This document shows positions 60,467-64,000 of a stretch of DNA of 64,000 nt, one piece after another. This DNA is from Balneolaceae bacterium (GTDB lineage Bacteria; Bacteroidota; Rhodothermia; Balneolales; Balneolaceae). Location: positions 16,319-80,318 of the forward strand of contig JAFIFB010000017.1 of the NCBI GenBank assembly GCA_020832285.1. The letters run 5' to 3'. Position numbers and translations under genes: made by a program. The first letter of the stretch is position 1. Each line of letters begins with the position of its first letter. The notes under the pieces were generated by a model. That model worked only from the letters and a program-made list of their open reading frames with translations, was not told the origin of the DNA and did not search any database.

Positions 60467-63400
60467 TTAGTTGAACATATAACGAATACCAAACTGTGCA
60501 CGCCAGGTATTGTCAATGGTAATGTCCCTTCTGTGACTTTCAACATATGGAGTGTCATCATCTTGGTAATTTACAGTGAAAGTGGCACTACCGGCTTCAT
60601 CAGCGCCCATATACTGCATAATACTTGACGCATATTCTTCCCGGGTTACTCCCCATTCACTGTTGATCAGGTTCCCCACGTTCAGAATATCGAATGTGAG
60701 CTGGATTTTGTGCTGATTTCTAAACAGGTTTACATCTTGTGCAATACGGAAGTCGAAACGGTGCAGCCAGGGCAGTTTTGCACCATTTCTTTCGGTGATC
60801 TCTCCTCGCTGGCCGCTCAGATATGAATCTTGTTCAATAAATGCATCCAGGTCATTCCATTGCTGCTGGGCTGTACGAATGACAGATCCATCATCATCAA
60901 TGAGATCAATAAGCTGGGCATCCTCAAAGCTTTCGGGAACGTACATTAAACGAACCCCTCCGCCATCTCCAAAGTTACCACCGAATGTGTAACTGTAACG
61001 CCCCTGATCTCCACCTACATAAACCATTGAAAAACGTGTGAGGTTATTTTGGCTGATGGTGCGGGTATCAAAAGAGACCTGGCCCACAATTCTATGGGGC
61101 TGATCGAAACGAGAGTAGCCGGTTTCGGGGTTGTTTCTGTCCTGGATTGCCACATTTGGCCAAAGTGATTGTGCCTGTGAACCTCCTATTAACCCATAAT
61201 CACGCGACTGGCTCCAGGTGTAGTCAAATCTTGTAAACAGACCAAAATCGAACGTTTTTTCAAGGCCAACATTCATCGATACATATGAACCGGAGTTGAT
61301 ATTTGTGAGGTAGTAAATCTCCTCGAGGTTGGTTCCTTCAGCTCCCGGCACCTGAGACCTATATAACGCATAATTACTTCCGGCTACATTTACAGACTCT
61401 CCAGTCGGCTGGTGAGCCAGATTTACAGCCAGCGGGCTGTTAAAGTCGACTGAATAGATCACCTCAAATGTACCTATAATACCGTACGGCAGCCGCTGAT
61501 CCAGCGCCAAATTCGATCTCCAAACCTGCGGTAGTCGAAAATCATCGGCAGTAATGTTGATCTGATTTGGAATTTCAGCATCAAGTGTGGCAGGTTCTGG
61601 CCTGTAATGGTTTACATCAGGCTGGAATCCTTGCCATTCCGGATTTCCATCAACACCCCAGTCTTCCGGAAAGTACCCTCTCTGTCCGCGCATCACGCCG
61701 TTTGCATTGATTTGGTTAGAAATCCAAACGAAAGGCAGCCGGCCAGAAAAGATGCCGGTACCACCACGAAGCTGGCTGGATCTGTCACCGCGAATATCCC
61801 AGTTAAATCCAACTCGTGGAGACCACAGCGGGTTCAGATCGGGAAATGCACTCACATCCGGGCTGATATTATCTCCGCCCCGTGGATTTGGAATAGAAAG
61901 GTTCATGTTCTCAACATTCTGATTCCTCGGTGCATCCATTGGGTAAAATGGCATATCAACACGCAGTCCTGCTGTTAATTTGAAGTCCGGATTCACCTGA
62001 AATTCATTCTGAACGTAAACACCTGCCTGAGCAAAATTTACCTCATCAAGCGGAAGTGCACTCGGGTTATCTTCATCATAGGTAAAGCCGATCGCAAAGT
62101 GCGAAGGTCGTACATCCGGGTTTTGGTTAATTACAGATTCAACAAAATCATCGTATGTGGCATAACGATACCATGAGTTCCAAACCGGGTTAAAGGCGTT
62201 TGCAAATGTCATGTATTCGAAATTCATGCCTGCAGTAATGGTGTTCCTGCCTGCGAAATAGGTAAGATTATTCGAAATATTAAACACATCATTCTCAAGC
62301 AGATTCCCTACAGTAAACAGTTCATTCCCCATTGACATATAATATACATTGGGATTTCCGCCCTGGGGTTCCATCACCTCAATCATCGGGAATGTCTCAC
62401 CGCCTGGAACACTTCGTTGCGGATCAGTAATCCAGGTGTAACCTATATTGAAGCTATTTGCAAGATTATCTGAAAATGTTGAATTCACTTCACCAACAAT
62501 CGATGTTATAACATTATCAACGGAGTAATTTGCATTCCGGAATGTAATTGCTTCAGGTCCAAAGCGGTTTGTGTCTGTATAACGCTCGGATGCAGGAAAT
62601 CCCCGAATACTGTTTCCATTGATATTTACATCATTAAATGCATCATAACGGTTCAGGCGAACCATGGCACGATGATTGTTATTGATGTTCCAGTCAATAC
62701 GCGCGTTCAGCCGTAAACCTTCATCGGCAAAAGGAATGCTTTCAAATCCACCTGTATTGTAGCCGTAAAGAGAAGCCATCTGCTGCTGAACAAATTCCGC
62801 TTGTTCAATAGGTACACGTGTAATTTGAGATCCGTCAGGTGACTGACCGGGGCGAAGTGCAAGTCGGTTATCACCGGGATTATCTGCTTCTTCTTGCTCA
62901 ATTGAAACAAAGAAAAAGAGTCTGTCTCGTAAAATCGGACCACCCAAAGATACCCCGCGTACGGAAGTATATGAATCTGCAACACTAATTTCGTTATCTC
63001 CGATCCGGTCGCCTACCAGATTCTGATTTCGATAATATTGATAAACAGTTCCGCGAAATGTGTTACCGCCACTTTTTGTAATTGCGTTTACACTGGCTCC
63101 GGTGAATCCACCCTGACGTACATCGTAGGGCGCCAGGTTCACCTGAACTTCTTCAATAGCATCCAGGCTGATAGGATTGCCTCCGGCAAATTGAGAACTG
63201 CCCAGACCGAAGTTGTTATTATACACATTACCATCAATCGTGTAATTATTAAAACGGTTATCGCGTCCCGCAAAACTTGTGCCGCTGCTTTGGGGAGTCA
63301 GCTTTGTCAGATCATTAATACTCCGGTTGATGGTTGGAACATTCACAATGCGGTCGGAAGTGACGTTGGTGCCCGCTCCGGTACGTTCCTGATTAAAAAT

Positions 63401-63796
63401 GCGGTCTTCAAGAGCAGTTACCACCAGTTCATCCAATTCCACAGCTTCTGAATTGAGTATTCCACGCTGATTATAAGTCTCGCCAAGGCTCAGATAGACA
63501 TCTTCAACAACATACGAGCGGAACCCAACAAAAGAGAATGTGATGGTGTACGGGCCACCTACTCTCATATTGGATATCCTGTAACTGCCGTCTGAACGTG
63601 TTGATGTGCCGTATGTAGTGCCTGAAGGTTCGTGAACTGCAACTACGGATGCTCCAGGAAGAGTTTCTCCTGTATCATCAGCAACAACTCCGGTGAGAGA
63701 TGCAGTTGTCACGCCCTGTGCCTGTGTTGTTTGCCCACATAAAACAAACAGAAGAACCATAGCTGTTATAAAAAGATAATAGTATCTGTTAAACAT
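60467..63796 (-). CDS. Oar-like TonB-dependent receptor
   Basis: 1109 residues. A signal peptide ends near residue 26 (QTTQAQG). Residues 30-115 form a carboxypeptidase-regulatory-like domain (GVVADDTGETLPGASV), 120-240 the plug (DRIVNVPTINRSINDLTKL, YTIDGNVYN, IEEVQVNLAPYDVRQGGFTG), and the rest a 22-strand barrel ending in an aromatic residue pair (GIRYMFN). This is the OmpA-related Oar subgroup, whose ligands are poorly known and may include peptides or adhesion partners. It has no SusD partner. The IS end lies only about 70 bases upstream of its start. Confidence 0.9.
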   Translation of the reverse strand: MFNRYYYLFITAMVLLFVLCGQTTQAQGVTTASLTGVVADDTGETLPGASVVAVHEPSGTTYGTSTRSDGSYRISNMRVGGPYTITFSFVGFRSYVVEDVYLSLGETYNQRGILNSEAVELDELVVTALEDRIFNQERTGAGTNVTSDRIVNVPTINRSINDLTKLTPQSSGTSFAGRDNRFNNYTIDGNVYNNNFGLGSSQFAGGNPISLDAIEEVQVNLAPYDVRQGGFTGASVNAITKSGGNTFRGTVYQYYRNQNLVGDRIGDNEISVADSYTSVRGVSLGGPILRDRLFFFVSIEQEEADNPGDNRLALRPGQSPDGSQITRVPIEQAEFVQQQMASLYGYNTGGFESIPFADEGLRLNARIDWNINNNHRAMVRLNRYDAFNDVNINGNSIRGFPASERYTDTNRFGPEAITFRNANYSVDNVITSIVGEVNSTFSDNLANSFNIGYTWITDPQRSVPGGETFPMIEVMEPQGGNPNVYYMSMGNELFTVGNLLENDVFNISNNLTYFAGRNTITAGMNFEYMTFANAFNPVWNSWYRYATYDDFVESVINQNPDVRPSHFAIGFTYDEDNPSALPLDEVNFAQAGVYVQNEFQVNPDFKLTAGLRVDMPFYPMDAPRNQNVENMNLSIPNPRGGDNISPDVSAFPDLNPLWSPRVGFNWDIRGDRSSQLRGGTGIFSGRLPFVWISNQINANGVMRGQRGYFPEDWGVDGNPEWQGFQPDVNHYRPEPATLDAEIPNQINITADDFRLPQVWRSNLALDQRLPYGIIGTFEVIYSVDFNSPLAVNLAHQPTGESVNVAGSNYALYRSQVPGAEGTNLEEIYYLTNINSGSYVSMNVGLEKTFDFGLFTRFDYTWSQSRDYGLIGGSQAQSLWPNVAIQDRNNPETGYSRFDQPHRIVGQVSFDTRTISQNNLTRFSMVYVGGDQGRYSYTFGGNFGDGGGVRLMYVPESFEDAQLIDLIDDDGSVIRTAQQQWNDLDAFIEQDSYLSGQRGEITERNGAKLPWLHRFDFRIAQDVNLFRNQHKIQLTFDILNVGNLINSEWGVTREEYASSIMQYMGADEAGSATFTVNYQDDDTPYVESHRRDITIDNTWRAQFGIRYMFN

Positions 63797-63861
63797 AGAT
63801 AAAATGCTTTATTATTCTTTTAATTTAAACGAGAAAGATATGAATGCAATGTTATCTCGTC

Positions 63862-64000
63862 AGTAGTGTCCGGTTAAAAGTCAAAGAGTCCCAATTGGTT
63901 ACGGGATTGGGGGTTATAATCCGTGAGTGATTCATCGGAAAATAGCTGTTTAAGCGTCATACGGCCCAATATAGCCACGCTGAGAATTTGCATCATTGTG
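63862..64000 (-). mobile_element. End of an IS4-family insertion sequence, truncated by window
   Basis: Right after CAGTAGTGTCCGG, a probable terminal repeat ending at about 63873, the minus-strand transposase C-terminus begins and runs off the window. AGTGTCCGG ends are frequent for IS4/IS5-group elements. The other end and target duplication are outside the window. Confidence 0.7.
63874..63999 (-). CDS. IS4-family transposase, C-terminal part
   Basis: 41 residues plus stop (TAA at 63874-63876); the gene continues beyond the right edge. The residues QILSVAILGRMTLKQLF and the end NQLGLFDF are the conserved C-terminus of the DUF4372-type IS4 transposases, which end in ILSVSLFD... and NQLxLFDF. 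The catalytic DDE residues are outside the window, so activity cannot be judged. Confidence 0.8.
   Translation of the reverse strand, partial: TMMQILSVAILGRMTLKQLFSDESLTDYNPQSRNQLGLFDF

Noticed and set aside
1..64000. CRISPR arrays, tRNA or rRNA genes, prophage or toxin-antitoxin modules
   Set aside because: No regularly spaced repeats, no cloverleaf or rRNA core sequences, and no phage or toxin signature was found on reading both strands.

Overview
The window looks like chromosomal DNA from a member of the Bacteroidota/Rhodothermota-Balneolota group, most likely a free-living aerobic marine or saline heterotroph. The pointers are an Oar-like TonB-dependent receptor with an N-terminal carboxypeptidase-regulatory domain, a TonB-family energy transducer, weak Shine-Dalgarno signals, one good TAnnTTTG-type -7 promoter element upstream of metK, a CarB without the C-terminal allosteric domain, and SCO/PCuAC copper lipoproteins. 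This placement is inferred from gene content; there is no rRNA or other marker gene in the window. I see no rRNA, tRNA, CRISPR array, prophage or plasmid backbone. The only mobile DNA is the end of an IS4-family element running off the right edge.

Layout. 1-6.7 kb: a possible nuclease tail, molybdenum-cofactor genes (moeB-rhodanese, mog), dxs-xseB, and a redox unit of a c-type cytochrome lipoprotein, a di-haem ferric-reductase-like flavoprotein and a 27-residue membrane peptide. 6.8-13.8 kb: core genes metK, tonB, lipB-lipA, plsY-gpsA, an AlbA_2 protein and an A-type Fe-S carrier. 13.9-24.4 kb: type II NADH dehydrogenase, hslO, a Gly/Val/Ala-rich protein, a polytopic histidine-rich membrane protein beside haem A synthase, then a nitrate-reductase-like operon (NapA-type molybdoenzyme, membrane tetrahaem cytochrome, small membrane protein), divergent from moeA. 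24.4-33.2 kb: a sugar-acid region. A kinase and a divergent enolase overlap by 4 nt. Beside them are an L-arabinonate-dehydratase-type IlvD/Edd enzyme, aldose 1-epimerase, SMP-30 lactonase, two SDR dehydrogenases and an FAH-family hydrolase, consistent with non-phosphorylative sugar oxidation. 33.4-40.7 kb: mixed single genes (hydrolase, SDR, lipoprotein, nucleotidyltransferase, NUDIX, AMP nucleosidase, DUF4256, small unknowns). 41.2-45.4 kb: carA-carB behind a strong leader terminator. 45.9-57 kb: an NTF2-like protein, a matrixin-type protease with a long coiled coil, the tamA-tamB envelope pair, an M14 carboxypeptidase lipoprotein and the SCO/PCuAC pair. 56.6-64 kb: cdaA, folP, a 7Fe ferredoxin, an NPP-type phosphodiesterase, the Oar-like receptor and the IS end.

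The Moco genes (moeB, mog, moeA) serve the NapA-type enzyme. CtaA, SCO and PCuAC serve haem-copper oxidase assembly. TonB and the receptor form the energised uptake route, and TamA-TamB handles outer-membrane assembly or lipid transport. The most unusual items are the kinase/enolase pair whose enolase lacks two conserved active-site residues, the membrane peptide behind the di-haem reductase, the carAB leader terminator coupled with loss of CarB allostery, a dispersed intergenic repeat with three copies here, the possibly lipid-anchored NapA without NapB/NapD, and the coiled-coil matrixin.
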